A stretch of DNA of 64,000 bases from Pseudomonas sp. RIT409 (GTDB lineage: Bacteria; Pseudomonadota; Gammaproteobacteria; Pseudomonadales; Pseudomonadaceae): positions 229,068 to 293,067 of the forward strand of contig NZ_QARE02000006.1 of NCBI RefSeq assembly GCF_003052515.2, given 5' to 3'. Made by a program: the position numbers and the translations under genes. Of this stretch, positions 25,275-35,352 are shown piece after piece. The notes below the pieces were generated by a model, which was not told where the DNA came from, did not search any database, and saw only the letters and a list, made by a program, of their open reading frames with translations. Each line of letters begins with the position of its first letter. The stretch's first letter is position 1.

Positions 25275-26511
25275 GCACTCTCGTCCTCAGGTCACGGTGC
25301 GATTGGCGTTGAAGCTTGAGGCTGGCAGCGTTAGCTTTCTCCCTTACATGACGCCTGTTGTAAATTTTGGCTGTACCTGAACCCGGCTTCCAGCCCATCA
25401 GAAACGATCGTGATGATTCCTCTTCAGCTTCATTCAGCTGTAGAACTCCGTCGTCCACCATCTTGGAATATCGGTAATTCCAGCGATGCCGGAGACGGTG
25501 GCCAGTCACTCCGAATAAAATTCCACTGGTCTCTCTCAACACATGCCACACCTTGTTGTAGCTTGAAATTGACAGAGCTTGCCCCTGCGTTGGCCCCGAC
25601 TTATGGGTGACAAAAAGATAAGGGCAGCGAGCAGCGAGCTTAAGCGAAGCGCGATCATTTAGTATGTAATCATAAATTTCCTTGATCAGCCAATTCGCGA
25701 GTACCAAAGGACGATCTTCGGTTTTGACCAACGGTTGTCGCTGGCGTGTGTCATCTTGCTGATCGGCTCGCCGGACAATTCTCAGACTATTATTTTGGAA
25801 ATCAAAGTCAGAAATCCGAATATTCAACAGCTCACCCACTCTGATCCCAAACTCGTACATGAGTAAAATCATGAGTCGATTTCTTGTTTTAACACGTGCA
25901 GAGAATGGGTTGCGTGGACAATCTAGCTTGATAATGTCAAGTACGTAGTCGACTTGCTCGTCGGTCAGGTCCCTCTCCTCCAATCCCTTATTTTTATTCT
26001 TGACGCTCGGGCTACGGGCAACGATCTGATCTTCCATTGCAGAGATCTTATCCGAGTTGACCAAGTCGCTATCACACCGACGCGCAAGCCAAGCCAAATA
26101 CGCGGCAGACACCCTGAGCTTTTTAGCTTGAGTTTCGTTGGCCACCCACTCTTTGGGCGCAGTCCCTTTTTTTCCTTTCTGTTTGGATGGCTGGCGATCA
26201 GCAGTCTGAAGGGTATTCTGATTTTGTTTGAAATAATCACGAAGAGAGTCCAGTTCATGCTCTTCGAGATAATGGCCAGCGTGAAATCGCGTCTGGATAT
26301 CGATCCTTCGCCAATCCAGGAAACGGTAAAGCGCAGCCAGACAGTAGGCGTTGGCAGATACCCAAGCGAGGGAGGCACCGACCTTTCTGATCTGAGTGGT
26401 CAGAAACAGATTAGGCGCATAGGCAGGGACCCTGGTGGCTTGATCAATCAGGATGACATGGCGCTCACCACTGCTCATGGTGAACGGCTGAACGCTTAGC
26501 AGGCACCCCAT
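25255..26511 (-). CDS. ginA: Tyrosine recombinase, first of trio
   Basis: 418 residues. An N-terminal SAM-like DNA-binding part precedes the catalytic domain, with Arg224 (YEFGIRVGELLNI), H338-x-x-R341 (VTGHRLRHRWN), Trp374 (LMGWKPG) and nucleophile Tyr384 (TAKIYNRRHV). It is the first gene of a four-gene leftward operon next to the right attachment site, the usual place for the integration module. An alternative start is Met12. Confidence 0.87.
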   Translation of the reverse strand: MGCLLSVQPFTMSSGERHVILIDQATRVPAYAPNLFLTTQIRKVGASLAWVSANAYCLAALYRFLDWRRIDIQTRFHAGHYLEEHELDSLRDYFKQNQNTLQTADRQPSKQKGKKGTAPKEWVANETQAKKLRVSAAYLAWLARRCDSDLVNSDKISAMEDQIVARSPSVKNKNKGLEERDLTDEQVDYVLDIIKLDCPRNPFSARVKTRNRLMILLMYEFGIRVGELLNIRISDFDFQNNSLRIVRRADQQDDTRQRQPLVKTEDRPLVLANWLIKEIYDYILNDRASLKLAARCPYLFVTHKSGPTQGQALSISSYNKVWHVLRETSGILFGVTGHRLRHRWNYRYSKMVDDGVLQLNEAEEESSRSFLMGWKPGSGTAKIYNRRHVREKANAASLKLQRQSHRDLRTRVHDDEKS

Positions 26512-26585
26512 AGCGCACTCTTTACAGAAGTCTAGGTGATGAATACCGAGCGTAGCTGAGAATATATTTTACACAAGCCAGAAAC

Positions 26586-26611
26586 AAAAAAGGCTCTGAA
26601 ATCAGAGCCTT
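26586..26611 (-). terminator. Island-borne terminator now serving the porin gene
   Basis: A perfect 10-bp stem aaggctctga/tcagagcctt (26590-26599 and 26602-26611), followed on the minus strand by TTTTTG. It lies inside the island end, 34 bp beyond the porin stop. Confidence 0.8.
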
Positions 26612-26644
26612 GATTGTTGAAACACTACACTTGGTCGCAGGTCA

Positions 26645-28033
26645 TCATTTGAAGGCGTAGGTGTAGTTGAAGATCAGACGAGTCTGGTCTTGGTCAGCAA
26701 CGTGCGGGTTCTGACCGTTGGTGCCAGTGAAGCTACCGCGGTAGTTAGCACGACGCAGCGTGGCGCCGAAGCCCTTCAGAGGACCGTCCTGGAAGACGTA
26801 GTCGATACGCATGTCGCGTTCCCACTCGGAGCTGTCACCCAGGTTGCCGCTGCGCGCTTTGATGTTGTCGCCTTTCAGGTAAGCGACAGCCGCCTTCAGA
26901 CCTGGAACGCCCAGACGTGCGAAGTCGTAGGAGTACTGGCCGAAGTTAGTGGTCTCACCCGCGCGGGCGAACTGGTTGATCATCGAGTCAGTGAACAGGT
27001 AGAAGCTGGAACCGCCCTGACCTTCTGCTGCGTTGGCGACTGTCGCAGCACCACCGTTTTTGGTGATGTTGCCGTTGTTCATCCATACGAAGCCGCCGTC
27101 GTCACCCACGTCTTGGTGACCCAGCATCAGAGCGTGGCCACCCAAGGTGTAGGTGAACATCGCCGACCAGGTTTTGTTATCGACTTCACCGGCATGCTTG
27201 GCATAACCGTTGTTGTTGTTGAAGACGTAACCGGTTTCACCGTTCTTGCCGTCGGAGCGGCTGTCGAAGTAGCGCAGGTCGGTCTTGAAGGACTGATCGT
27301 CAGCGATCGGCAGAACGTGAACCAGGCCCAGGAAAGTCTGCTTGTAGTAGTCTTCGAGAACGGAGTGGTAAGCCTGCAGCGTCAGGTCTTTGGTGACTTT
27401 CCAGTCAGCACCGGCGAAGGTGAAGCTGTTGGAATCTTCGGTGCCACCTGCAACGGCCAGACCCGAATAATTGCTCGACGCACGGCCCGCTGCATGAGTC
27501 AGCTTACCGCCAGTGAAAGTCCAGCCATCGAGTTCTTTCGAAGTGACGATGCCGCCCTCGAAAGTTTGTGGCAACAGACGACCATCGTTCGCCACCAGAA
27601 TCGGCAAGTTGGGCTGCAGCGCGTTACCCAGCTTCAGCTCAGTCTTGGAGATTTTGACTTTCGCGTTCGCACCCGTGCGGCTCCAGCTGTCTACCGGCGT
27701 ACCGTCGGTATCGACCGGCGTTACGGTGTTGGCGGTGCTTGCGTTGTGGTGGGTGATGCCGCCACCCAGGTTGATGCCCAGCATGCTCTGCACATCCAGA
27801 CCGAAGCCGACGGTGCCTGGCGTGTAGCCGGAGATAAAGTTGAACAACAGACCGGTAGCCGTTTGGCGCTGATCAGATGCTTTCGCGGTGCCGAACTGCT
27901 CGCGGTTGTCGTTCTCGAAGTACAGCGTACGAGAACTCACGGTCGCCTTGCTGTCATCAAAGAAACCGGCAGCGCCAGCCTGAGTGGCCACGACACCTGC
28001 ATATACGGCCAAGGCCAGGGTGGACTTCTTCAT
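26645..28033 (-). CDS. OprD-family outer-membrane porin (OprE/OprQ-like)
   Basis: A 462-residue outer-membrane channel of the Occ/OprD family. The signal peptide, MKKSTLALAVYAGVVATQAGA, is followed by GFFDDSKATVSSRTLYFEND. The barrel ends with the aromatic signature YTYAFK. Substrate (amino acids or small acids) cannot be told. The last three coding residues and the TGA stop come from the junction with the island; the ancestral TAA ending is at 10794. In other pseudomonads an OprE/OprQ-like porin adjoins lsfA, so the island has separated old neighbours. Confidence 0.9.
   Translation of the reverse strand: MKKSTLALAVYAGVVATQAGAAGFFDDSKATVSSRTLYFENDNREQFGTAKASDQRQTATGLLFNFISGYTPGTVGFGLDVQSMLGINLGGGITHHNASTANTVTPVDTDGTPVDSWSRTGANAKVKISKTELKLGNALQPNLPILVANDGRLLPQTFEGGIVTSKELDGWTFTGGKLTHAAGRASSNYSGLAVAGGTEDSNSFTFAGADWKVTKDLTLQAYHSVLEDYYKQTFLGLVHVLPIADDQSFKTDLRYFDSRSDGKNGETGYVFNNNNGYAKHAGEVDNKTWSAMFTYTLGGHALMLGHQDVGDDGGFVWMNNGNITKNGGAATVANAAEGQGGSSFYLFTDSMINQFARAGETTNFGQYSYDFARLGVPGLKAAVAYLKGDNIKARSGNLGDSSEWERDMRIDYVFQDGPLKGFGATLRRANYRGSFTGTNGQNPHVADQDQTRLIFNYTYAFK
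26647..26656. repeat. Right attachment-site core (direct repeat)
   Basis: atttgaaggc, identical to 10794-10803; it encodes the last residues of the porin. Confidence 0.65.
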
Positions 28034-28839
28034 TGTGTTTCGCTCCTCTTGAATCTAATTTTTGTAGTTCCTTGGTACTGAGACCGAAAGCTCAAGACCG
28101 CGGATGCGCGATTAGCGCTGGACCTGACTCGGCGAGTCAATGGTCCCAAGACTAATTGACTAGACCGCGTTAACAGTTGGCTGCAAGGTAAGGGAAATCC
28201 TTTAAACCTAAAAAGACTCATTTCTCCTGCTTTTATGCTAAGCAGTTATATGTCACAAGCCGTTTCAGCCGTCCGATGCGGAGTGTATCGGCGTCTTTGG
28301 CTAATTCCCAAAAAATATTTCGATCCCGTTCGTCAGATCGATCAGTTTCGCGATGTCACATGACCGACAGCCGACCGACCGGTCACCATCCCTCTGTGAA
28401 ACCGGGTGAGCATTACCGCTATAACACGTTGAAAAATAAGCTTTTGGTCAACCGGTAGACGTTATTAGCGCGATTGTCACCCTGCTTTCCGTCATTTTTT
28501 TGAGCCGCACGGGTCGATGTCGTCGGTTGACTGGCTGTAACGTTGAAATTTCTGACAGCCCTGCGCGCTGCCTTGCGCCAACTAACCCATGTATGAGCAG
28601 CATCCTCTTGGCGAGCGGCCTGATCCTATGCATCGACTGTGACGATTCGATGAACGGTCAGAGCATCACCGCATTTTTTCATCTTGTTGAGGCCGCGCGG
28701 CGTCGCATTACGCGGTGGATGACTATCGGCCACAACGCCGCGTCATGCACCGCCCCACCATTTTGGGAGACGTCCCTTTTTAACGCACGGTGAGCCCTTC
28801 CTGCCGCGCGGCACTTCGCAGGCAGGACGCGGCAGCGGA
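28034..28839. other. Long intergenic region, nothing coding seen
   Basis: About 800 bp between the porin start and the end of the NEL-protein gene. Only short unsupported frames. It must hold the porin promoter and perhaps the terminator of the large gene; neither was identified with confidence. Confidence 0.5.
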
Positions 28840-31800
28840 TCAGCTCTGCTCGAAGCCCTCTCGGTAGGTCAACTCACGGATCAAGTGCTCTTCCTCGGTG
28901 TCGTACGCCCGCTTCAGCGCCGCGAACTCGTCGCCCAGCTCATCGATCGTTCGGCCAGGATGTTGATCGGGCAGTGACGTCACGCGGGTCAAGTAATCTT
29001 CTTTTAACGCTTCGAAGCGTTCAGCGTAGGTCTCACGCAGGTACTGGACCCAGAAGTCCCGCTGGGCCGCGTAACGCATGAAAGGTTCGCCCTGCTCCCC
29101 CAACTGAACGCGCGCCAACGCCGCATCCAGTTCACCGGTGCGGATACAGGCGTGCACCTGATACAGCATGTTGCTCGGAGGCAACGGCAAATCCAGCTCG
29201 GACGCCCAGCGCAGGCGATAAGCCAGACGCACCTCTGCCTCGTCCCGCCCTTCCGCCTGCTCACGGGCTGTAGCGTCCAGCTCGTCGAGCCGGTACAGGC
29301 GTCGGGTAAGGCGATAGAGCGATGCCCCCCGCGTCCCCTGCGCTGCGTCGCCCACTGACTGCTCGATGAACATCTGGATTTCAATCTGGTTGAACACCAG
29401 CCAGGCGCCGTCATGGCAGGTCTGGAAGCCAGTGTCGTCGTGGAGCAGCGCCTCTTCGGCGATGCCATTGAAGAGCAGACGACTCTCCAGACGCTGATCG
29501 GCCACCTCGAGCACACGCCATACTCGCTCGGCAAACGCATTGCGCGTTTGCAGGTTGCGATAGGGAGCCGACTGCGTGAGTCGGCCAACGAGTGCCATCA
29601 GGTTCGGCGCATCCGCCCGCTGATCGAGCCGCTGCCAAAGCGTCTGATGCGCGGCATTTTCGTCCGGGGTGCCCAGCAACCACTGCTCCGCGTCGGGTAC
29701 CTCTTCCGGCGGCACAGCGGACGGACTATTCAGGGCACCGGATGAATCGGAGCCGGACGCGTAATCGTCCGAGTCCGAGTCAGACCATCGTCGCTCCGGC
29801 GGCAGCATCAGGATCTCGTCCGGCCAGTCCATCACAAAGGCGTAGGCGCCATGGTAACGCTCCGCAAGATGTGCCCTGCGCAGAGTTTCGTAGGTCAGCG
29901 GGTTGCCGCGCACGGCGATCTCCGTCTGTGTGTGGTCACTGCGTGGGTTCTCCAGAATATGATCCGGTAGTTCGGTCAACCGATTGCGGTCCAGTGTCAG
30001 CGCTTCCAGTGGCATCAGGTGTTCGATCCATTCCGGCCACGCTTCCAGCCCGGTATCATCCAGCGCCAACCAGCGCAGCCGGTGCCGAAAGCCGGAAGCG
30101 TCCGAGATTTCGCCCAGCGTGTTGCCGCCCAGATCCAGCGACTCCAGGTGCGGCAACCCTCCCAAAAAGGTGATCGCCTGCTGATCGATAAACCGTCCCT
30201 GATCTCTCAAGCTCAAGGCCCTAAGGCGAGGCATGTGTCGCAGTACCGAGGGCAGCTCGGGCAATGGTTCGGTACGCCCCGTCATTTCCAGATTCTGCAA
30301 TTGCGTGAACCGCGCCAGGAATGGGTTCAACTCGGAACCCTCGGCACTGACTCGAACAAGTTGCACGTTGCGCACACCCATGTAGAAAAAGTCGGGTAAC
30401 GAAGGAGGAAACTCCGCCAGTGAAATGCCTTCCAGCGTAAGGACCGCATGGGTCTGCCCTTCGCTGTAGGCGCGCCAGAAGTCCATTACGTGCTGCCGCG
30501 TGACACTTCGTGCCGCGACGGTGCTTTCGGTCAGGGGCTGCGTCGAAGTCGAGGCGTGTTCCCAACTGTCCAGCGCTTCCAGCAACTGTTGCCTCTCGCG
30601 CCTGAGCAGCGTCACCTGAGCGCTTAAGTGATGCGGAATATCGACTTGAAAGCGCAGGCGATTGGTCGGGCTCTCTTCCAGTCGAATGCGAGTCAGCATC
30701 ACACGAGACAGCGGATTACCCTGCAAGTGAATCTCGACCGACTCAACGGCCGATGCCTGCTGGGACACCAGACTATTCGGAATCTCCGTCAGGCGGTTGT
30801 TGCGCAATGAGAGCTCGCGAAGCGTCGACGACGTCAGGTCTCCCAGCCAAGCAGGCCAGTGATCGAGTCCCAGGTTGTCCAACCGCAACGTGCGCACCTG
30901 CAGTTCGAGCATATTCGAGGGCGGCGTGATGCTGATGTGATTACCGCTCAGGTCCAGTAATTCCAAGTGCTGGAGTCGGGTCAACGACTCGACTTCCATG
31001 AAACTGATCCAAAGATCCTGATTGACCAGGCGCAAGCTCCGCAACCCTGGAAAAGACTGAACGATCAGGTGCGGCATTTGGAACACCAGCGGTTCACGGC
31101 CTACGGTATTGGTCCGGCTCACCTCCAGTGCCTGGACGCCGGGAAACCGGCCGAAGAAAGCCTCCAATGCCAGACGCTGATCCACGCTGGCGAAAACCGG
31201 TTGGGGTCCTGAGGCGGCGGGCCGGCTGACGTTGATATCCACCAGTTCCAGCCGACGGACCTGGTGCTGGAAGAAGTCAGGCAGCGACGGGGGAAAATCG
31301 CTGAGCACAATGTGTTGTAACCGCAGTACGGGCGGTTGACCGGCCGTCTCCGGCAAAGACGCCGCTGCCCAGTGACTCCAGATCGCGCGCTGGATTTCCG
31401 CGCGACTGGTGAGCTCGCGTTCGAGGCCAGGGTCGCCGTCGTCCCAGAGCCGCAGTGCGCTCTCCAGGACATTGCGCTCCTCCAGCATCTGGCTGAGCCG
31501 TTGATGAATCTGCACGCGACTGAGTCCGGCACCTTCCAGTGTCTGCAAGACGTGTTCTGCCGAGGTGTCGGCATCCAGATTGAGCGAACGCACGAGATCC
31601 AGAAGGGTGTCTCGCCCGATCATGTCAGCCATGGCGCCCTGGCCACTCAATGCATAACCCAGGCGCCCATCGGCCAGCCGCATGGGGGAAACATGACCGG
31701 GTTGCGCGGGCTGCATCTTCATGACTTCACGCAACCTGTGCCGGGGCAGCAACGGTCCGAGTTGAATCGCCTGTTTCAGGCGAGGGCCGTCCCACGTGCC

Positions 31801-34473
31801 GGGGAAGCCCAGCGCGGTTCGCTGCGCATCAGGCAAGGCATGCAGGATCGAAGCGTAGATGTCGTCTCGGCCATGCAGAGAGTGCCCTTGCTCGTCGAAC
31901 GTCTCAAACCCGTCGTCAGTGCGCACCAGCACCTTGCGCAGCGCCGAATCGGCAGGCCCCACGGCGTCGACCAAAGGGCCACTGAAGCCACGCGTCCGCA
32001 CCTCCAAGCGTAACGCGGGCGACCAGCCCTCCAGCGTTGCGACGGTATGCAGAATGAGGGTATCGGTATCAGGGTTACGAACCGACTCGAGATACAGTCC
32101 TTCATAAGCGCGCGCCAGCCTGATCTGCTGCTGATAGACACGCACTTCCTGCGCCAGACGGACCGGGACATGACCGTGCGCCAACACCTCAAGCTCCGAG
32201 GCTGTGGCAGCACGGATCAGTTCGTCGACCACTCCCCCCGGCAATTGGGGGTAGCGATGTGTGATCGAGCCCGCTTTCGGGTCGCGGCTCTGCGACTTTT
32301 CCCGGTATCGCGACTCGAAGAGGGCTGCGCGTCGCGAGGCGGATTCACCGTGCTCGGCAGCCTGCCGAAGCTCCTGATCCAGACGGAAGCGGCAGATCGT
32401 GTCGTCCAGGAGGGCCGCTGGCCGCTCACTTTCGGCCAAGGCTCTGCGCAGCGCGGTTTCCGAGGTACCGCTGACTTGCAGGATGCGTCGAGCGTCCAGC
32501 GCTGAGAAGTCATCGACACGATGCCCCAGCCGCCTGAACAACTCCACGCCTTGCCATTCCAGCGGCCGGTCCGCCGGATGCAGCCACGCGCCTGCGCCGT
32601 TGCTCTTCAAAGGCGGTTGCCAAGCCTCTGCCTTCGTAGGGTGCAGGACGCGATACTGCCCGCTCGAAGGGTCTACCCGAACCGCATACACCTTGTCATC
32701 GACGCTGACCCAGGTCTTGTTTTGATAGTGATAGATGCCGGATTCGTCAGGTTGCAAACCTCTCGGCAGTACGGTGTCATGAGCGAAAGGCGCGAGGTCC
32801 GGCTTCCACAGCCGGCTTTTGCCATCCGGCGCCTCGACCACGTCCAACTCTTCGATGAAGGACGGCGTTTCTACCGAGAGCGTTTCCATGGCCGGGGTTG
32901 CGCCTTCCTGAGCGAGCCCCAGCGACGCCATCAGCGCGAGGTTTTCGAGCACATCTGAGATGTAACCCCACCCTTGCACCCATTCGCCCCGCGTCCAACT
33001 ATCGACACCTTCGAACACCTCGACGGCCAATTGAGCAGCCGTCACCGCCATCATCGCCGCACCGACGGCAGGCACGACGAAACCTACCGCATTGAGAATC
33101 TGCAGGGCCGCACTTTCGAAATAGTGCACGCGCTGGGCAAAGGTCTTTTGATCTTCCTCTGCGGTCGGCACCGCGTGAAACAGCGCATCGTCCTTCAACA
33201 TGAAGGTTTTCTGTTGGACGAGCGCCGTTAACACACCTGTCGTGATGACGGATTCTCGAAGATGAAGCGTTGCCGTGGCGTCGGGTTGCTGGTCGTACCA
33301 GCCCATTTCGCGGTTCCAGACGGTCGGCCAAAGACGCTGGCTCAGCAGGCCATGCAGCCGCACCCAGTGACGTGCCTGAACATAGCGCCGGAAGAACTCC
33401 AAGTAGCCTTTCTTCAACATTCTGTCGCGAAGCGCGTGGCAGAAGGCGATAGTTGATGGGTATTCCTTGATCGGGCTGACAGGATCGTCCGGCAGGTAAA
33501 CGACCACGGGTTGTACCTCTTCGGCGTGGTCGCGCGCCGGACCGATCACCACGATGCCGGTCAATTCGACGTCCCAAAGTTTCAGAAAACTCCACGTCAT
33601 CGGCTGCGTACCGAGTTCGACGGTTTTGCGGTTTTCCGCGACGCTCAGCAAGGCACGATAAAGTGGGATCCCGAGGTCGCCTTTGAGGTGTGCGAGGTGA
33701 ACCTGAATACGGAATGCGGTCTGTTCGACACGCTTCAACAGCCCACGTCGATTGAAAGCAGCGGCATCCGGCGCATCACCAGGCTTGGACGGCGGGCTGA
33801 GAAAGGCACTGATTTTTTTCTGATACTTCCCGCCCAGATCCAGCTCTCGGCAAAGGCCGGCGAACTCATGAGGCAAAATCGGCAGAGCGGACTGCTCAAC
33901 CGACGATCCGGCAATCGCGCGGTGCTCGTACAGGTAGGCCTTGTGCCGTGCATCCAGATCGAGCCCACCAGGCTCGGTTTCCCACAATTCGAAATTCTGC
34001 AAGGCAGCGTGCAATAACGTCTGGGTGGCGGCCTTCTGGGCATTTTGCAGCTGAACGAATGGGTCCGCCGAGGCGCCCGCAAATGAATCGTCCACCTGCA
34101 CGCGCCGTGCGTGAAACAAGTAACTGTCACGCACATCAAGCGTTACGCCGAAACGCTCTTTTATTGCGGATGCCAGCAGGGGCTCGGCAAATGCTTCAAG
34201 ACTCGGGAGTTCACCGAGCGCGCCAGAAAGTTGCGCCTCATTGAAAAGATGAAGTCGATAGTCTTGCTGTAACGCGGTGGCAACTTCGGGTCGGCTTCGT
34301 TGCAACCGCTGGAACCAGGACTGCCCCTGCAAACCGCCCTCCCGTAGCGCCGAATGTACAGCGGATGGGGCGCGGACCAACCACTGCGGCAACTTTCCTT
34401 GCACGAGTGCAAGGTGCGAACTTGCGGGGATACCCGGTGCAAAGGGCCCCGAGAAGTTTGTATTGGAAGACAT
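28840..34473 (-). CDS. Giant LRR/NEL-domain E3 ubiquitin-ligase-like protein
   Basis: 1,877 residues. The N-terminal about 700 residues resemble the dermonecrotic-toxin-like DUF6543 region, with a hydrophobic stretch (ILNAVGFVVPAVGAAMMAVT). Two leucine-rich-repeat blocks follow at about 1105-1235 and 1355-1530 (LQHLELLDLSGNHISITPPS; LESLDLGGNTLGEISDASG). After an acidic Ser-rich linker comes a C-terminal NEL domain, with a CxD motif at Cys1686 (GFQTCHDGAWLVFN), the catalytic form known from IpaH/SspH. NEL proteins ubiquitinate eukaryotic host proteins after secretion. No secretion genes are nearby, so the route is unknown. An in-frame TTG lies 7 codons upstream. Confidence 0.85.
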   Translation of the reverse strand: MSSNTNFSGPFAPGIPASSHLALVQGKLPQWLVRAPSAVHSALREGGLQGQSWFQRLQRSRPEVATALQQDYRLHLFNEAQLSGALGELPSLEAFAEPLLASAIKERFGVTLDVRDSYLFHARRVQVDDSFAGASADPFVQLQNAQKAATQTLLHAALQNFELWETEPGGLDLDARHKAYLYEHRAIAGSSVEQSALPILPHEFAGLCRELDLGGKYQKKISAFLSPPSKPGDAPDAAAFNRRGLLKRVEQTAFRIQVHLAHLKGDLGIPLYRALLSVAENRKTVELGTQPMTWSFLKLWDVELTGIVVIGPARDHAEEVQPVVVYLPDDPVSPIKEYPSTIAFCHALRDRMLKKGYLEFFRRYVQARHWVRLHGLLSQRLWPTVWNREMGWYDQQPDATATLHLRESVITTGVLTALVQQKTFMLKDDALFHAVPTAEEDQKTFAQRVHYFESAALQILNAVGFVVPAVGAAMMAVTAAQLAVEVFEGVDSWTRGEWVQGWGYISDVLENLALMASLGLAQEGATPAMETLSVETPSFIEELDVVEAPDGKSRLWKPDLAPFAHDTVLPRGLQPDESGIYHYQNKTWVSVDDKVYAVRVDPSSGQYRVLHPTKAEAWQPPLKSNGAGAWLHPADRPLEWQGVELFRRLGHRVDDFSALDARRILQVSGTSETALRRALAESERPAALLDDTICRFRLDQELRQAAEHGESASRRAALFESRYREKSQSRDPKAGSITHRYPQLPGGVVDELIRAATASELEVLAHGHVPVRLAQEVRVYQQQIRLARAYEGLYLESVRNPDTDTLILHTVATLEGWSPALRLEVRTRGFSGPLVDAVGPADSALRKVLVRTDDGFETFDEQGHSLHGRDDIYASILHALPDAQRTALGFPGTWDGPRLKQAIQLGPLLPRHRLREVMKMQPAQPGHVSPMRLADGRLGYALSGQGAMADMIGRDTLLDLVRSLNLDADTSAEHVLQTLEGAGLSRVQIHQRLSQMLEERNVLESALRLWDDGDPGLERELTSRAEIQRAIWSHWAAASLPETAGQPPVLRLQHIVLSDFPPSLPDFFQHQVRRLELVDINVSRPAASGPQPVFASVDQRLALEAFFGRFPGVQALEVSRTNTVGREPLVFQMPHLIVQSFPGLRSLRLVNQDLWISFMEVESLTRLQHLELLDLSGNHISITPPSNMLELQVRTLRLDNLGLDHWPAWLGDLTSSTLRELSLRNNRLTEIPNSLVSQQASAVESVEIHLQGNPLSRVMLTRIRLEESPTNRLRFQVDIPHHLSAQVTLLRRERQQLLEALDSWEHASTSTQPLTESTVAARSVTRQHVMDFWRAYSEGQTHAVLTLEGISLAEFPPSLPDFFYMGVRNVQLVRVSAEGSELNPFLARFTQLQNLEMTGRTEPLPELPSVLRHMPRLRALSLRDQGRFIDQQAITFLGGLPHLESLDLGGNTLGEISDASGFRHRLRWLALDDTGLEAWPEWIEHLMPLEALTLDRNRLTELPDHILENPRSDHTQTEIAVRGNPLTYETLRRAHLAERYHGAYAFVMDWPDEILMLPPERRWSDSDSDDYASGSDSSGALNSPSAVPPEEVPDAEQWLLGTPDENAAHQTLWQRLDQRADAPNLMALVGRLTQSAPYRNLQTRNAFAERVWRVLEVADQRLESRLLFNGIAEEALLHDDTGFQTCHDGAWLVFNQIEIQMFIEQSVGDAAQGTRGASLYRLTRRLYRLDELDATAREQAEGRDEAEVRLAYRLRWASELDLPLPPSNMLYQVHACIRTGELDAALARVQLGEQGEPFMRYAAQRDFWVQYLRETYAERFEALKEDYLTRVTSLPDQHPGRTIDELGDEFAALKRAYDTEEEHLIRELTYREGFEQS

Positions 34474-34600
34474 AAATAACGCCTTAAGAGCCAAATGGAG
34501 CTCCCGAGCTTATTCAGAACGCACGTTGAAAAAAGACTAAATACCCAATAGTAAAACTGCTGATTAGATATAAATTTGAAATGAATAAAATAGATAAATG

Positions 34601-34864
34601 TTACCCGCGCACCTTAGTACTGCCATACGCGAAGCCTCGGAGAGCGTGCATCACTTTGGTGTTTTCACGCCGAAAATGCACGGATAGCGTGCAAGGCTGA
34701 TAGCGCTCATTTTCGGACTTCAGAGCACGACTCGAGCGAGCATCCACCGAACTCAGGTAACCGCCATGTGCAAAGCCAAGCAAAATCAGTGCATTAGCGA
34801 ACAATAGCGTTTTTTTCGAAGGTGCTTTTGAAAAGTGGCACGCGCCCTGCATTATGCTAAGCAT
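34601..34864 (-). CDS. Possible small membrane-associated protein
   Basis: Up to 88 residues starting MLSIMQGACHFSKAPSKKTL with one hydrophobic stretch (LLFANALILLGFAHGGYLSS). No homologue recognised and the start is unsure. Confidence 0.3.
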   Translation of the reverse strand: MLSIMQGACHFSKAPSKKTLLFANALILLGFAHGGYLSSVDARSSRALKSENERYQPCTLSVHFRRENTKVMHALRGFAYGSTKVRG

Positions 34865-34913
34865 CCACCAGTTTTGGGGACCTTGGTACAGGCAGGCCGG
34901 GGATTCCCCTCTT

Positions 34914-35327
34914 TTATTCCTCTCGGAGACTGACCTCCAGTCTCCAGCGACCGTCCTGAGCTGCACCGTGCCAATCGCCGCGCAGTGGACGGGTCGCCAG
35001 TAGAGTCAGCAGTAATCCCTTGTCGCTTTTCTGAACCCTCCAGCGCACGTCTCGCCCATTGAGCTTGAACGTTCCCCGCTGGGCGGCCCCCTGCGCGTTG
35101 AATAGCAAAGCCACGGTGCCCTCGATCATTTCGCCGTGCAGTTGCGGCTCGCGGTTGAACCAGACCGCCACCCCGGCGGGCAGGACTTCGATGGTCTGCA
35201 GCTCTAAGGGGTCCGGCGTCGTCAATCGACCAATCATCAGCCCCACCATCACCCCAAATATCGCGATGGAACCCAAAAACCGCCGCCATAGCTTCGGCCT
35301 GGGGTCTTCTTCGGGGGTAGAATGCAT
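34914..35327 (-). CDS. Hypothetical membrane-anchored protein
   Basis: 137 residues starting [17 protein letters not shown]. One N-terminal transmembrane segment, [15 protein letters not shown], is followed by a beta-rich periplasmic part ([40 protein letters not shown]). AAGGA 5 bp upstream supports this start over an ATG nine codons earlier. Conserved beside trmL in Pseudomonas as far as I recall; function unknown. Confidence 0.7.
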   Translation of the reverse strand: MHSTPEEDPRPKLWRRFLGSIAIFGVMVGLMIGRLTTPDPLELQTIEVLPAGVAVWFNREPQLHGEMIEGTVALLFNAQGAAQRGTFKLNGRDVRWRVQKSDKGLLLTLLATRPLRGDWHGAAQDGRWRLEVSLREE

Positions 35328-35352
35328 CCCGTCCTTATGTTCGGAGCCGTGC

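Larger units (their letters stand above)
10794..26656. mobile_element. GInt-type integrative genomic island, about 15.9 kb
   Basis: The boundaries are two copies of atttgaaggc, at 10794-10803 and 26647-26656, each being the last codons (Ala-Phe-Lys) of an OprD-family porin. The right end carries a leftward operon of three large tyrosine recombinases and a small HTH/coiled-coil protein, as in published GInt islands (ginABCD). Base composition is lower in G+C than the surroundings and the cargo genes are mostly unknown or defence-like. The left copy is followed by the porin's displaced TAA stop and terminator. The exact crossover point within the 10 bp is not resolvable from sequence. Confidence 0.8.

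Noticed and set aside
26690..28081. Long open frame (463 codons) opposite the porin gene
   Set aside because: It mirrors the porin in a GC-rich third-position frame; no recognisable protein and no ribosome site.
28276..28793. Short frames between the porin and the NEL-protein gene
   Set aside because: No ribosome sites, no recognisable sequence, overlapping frames on both strands.
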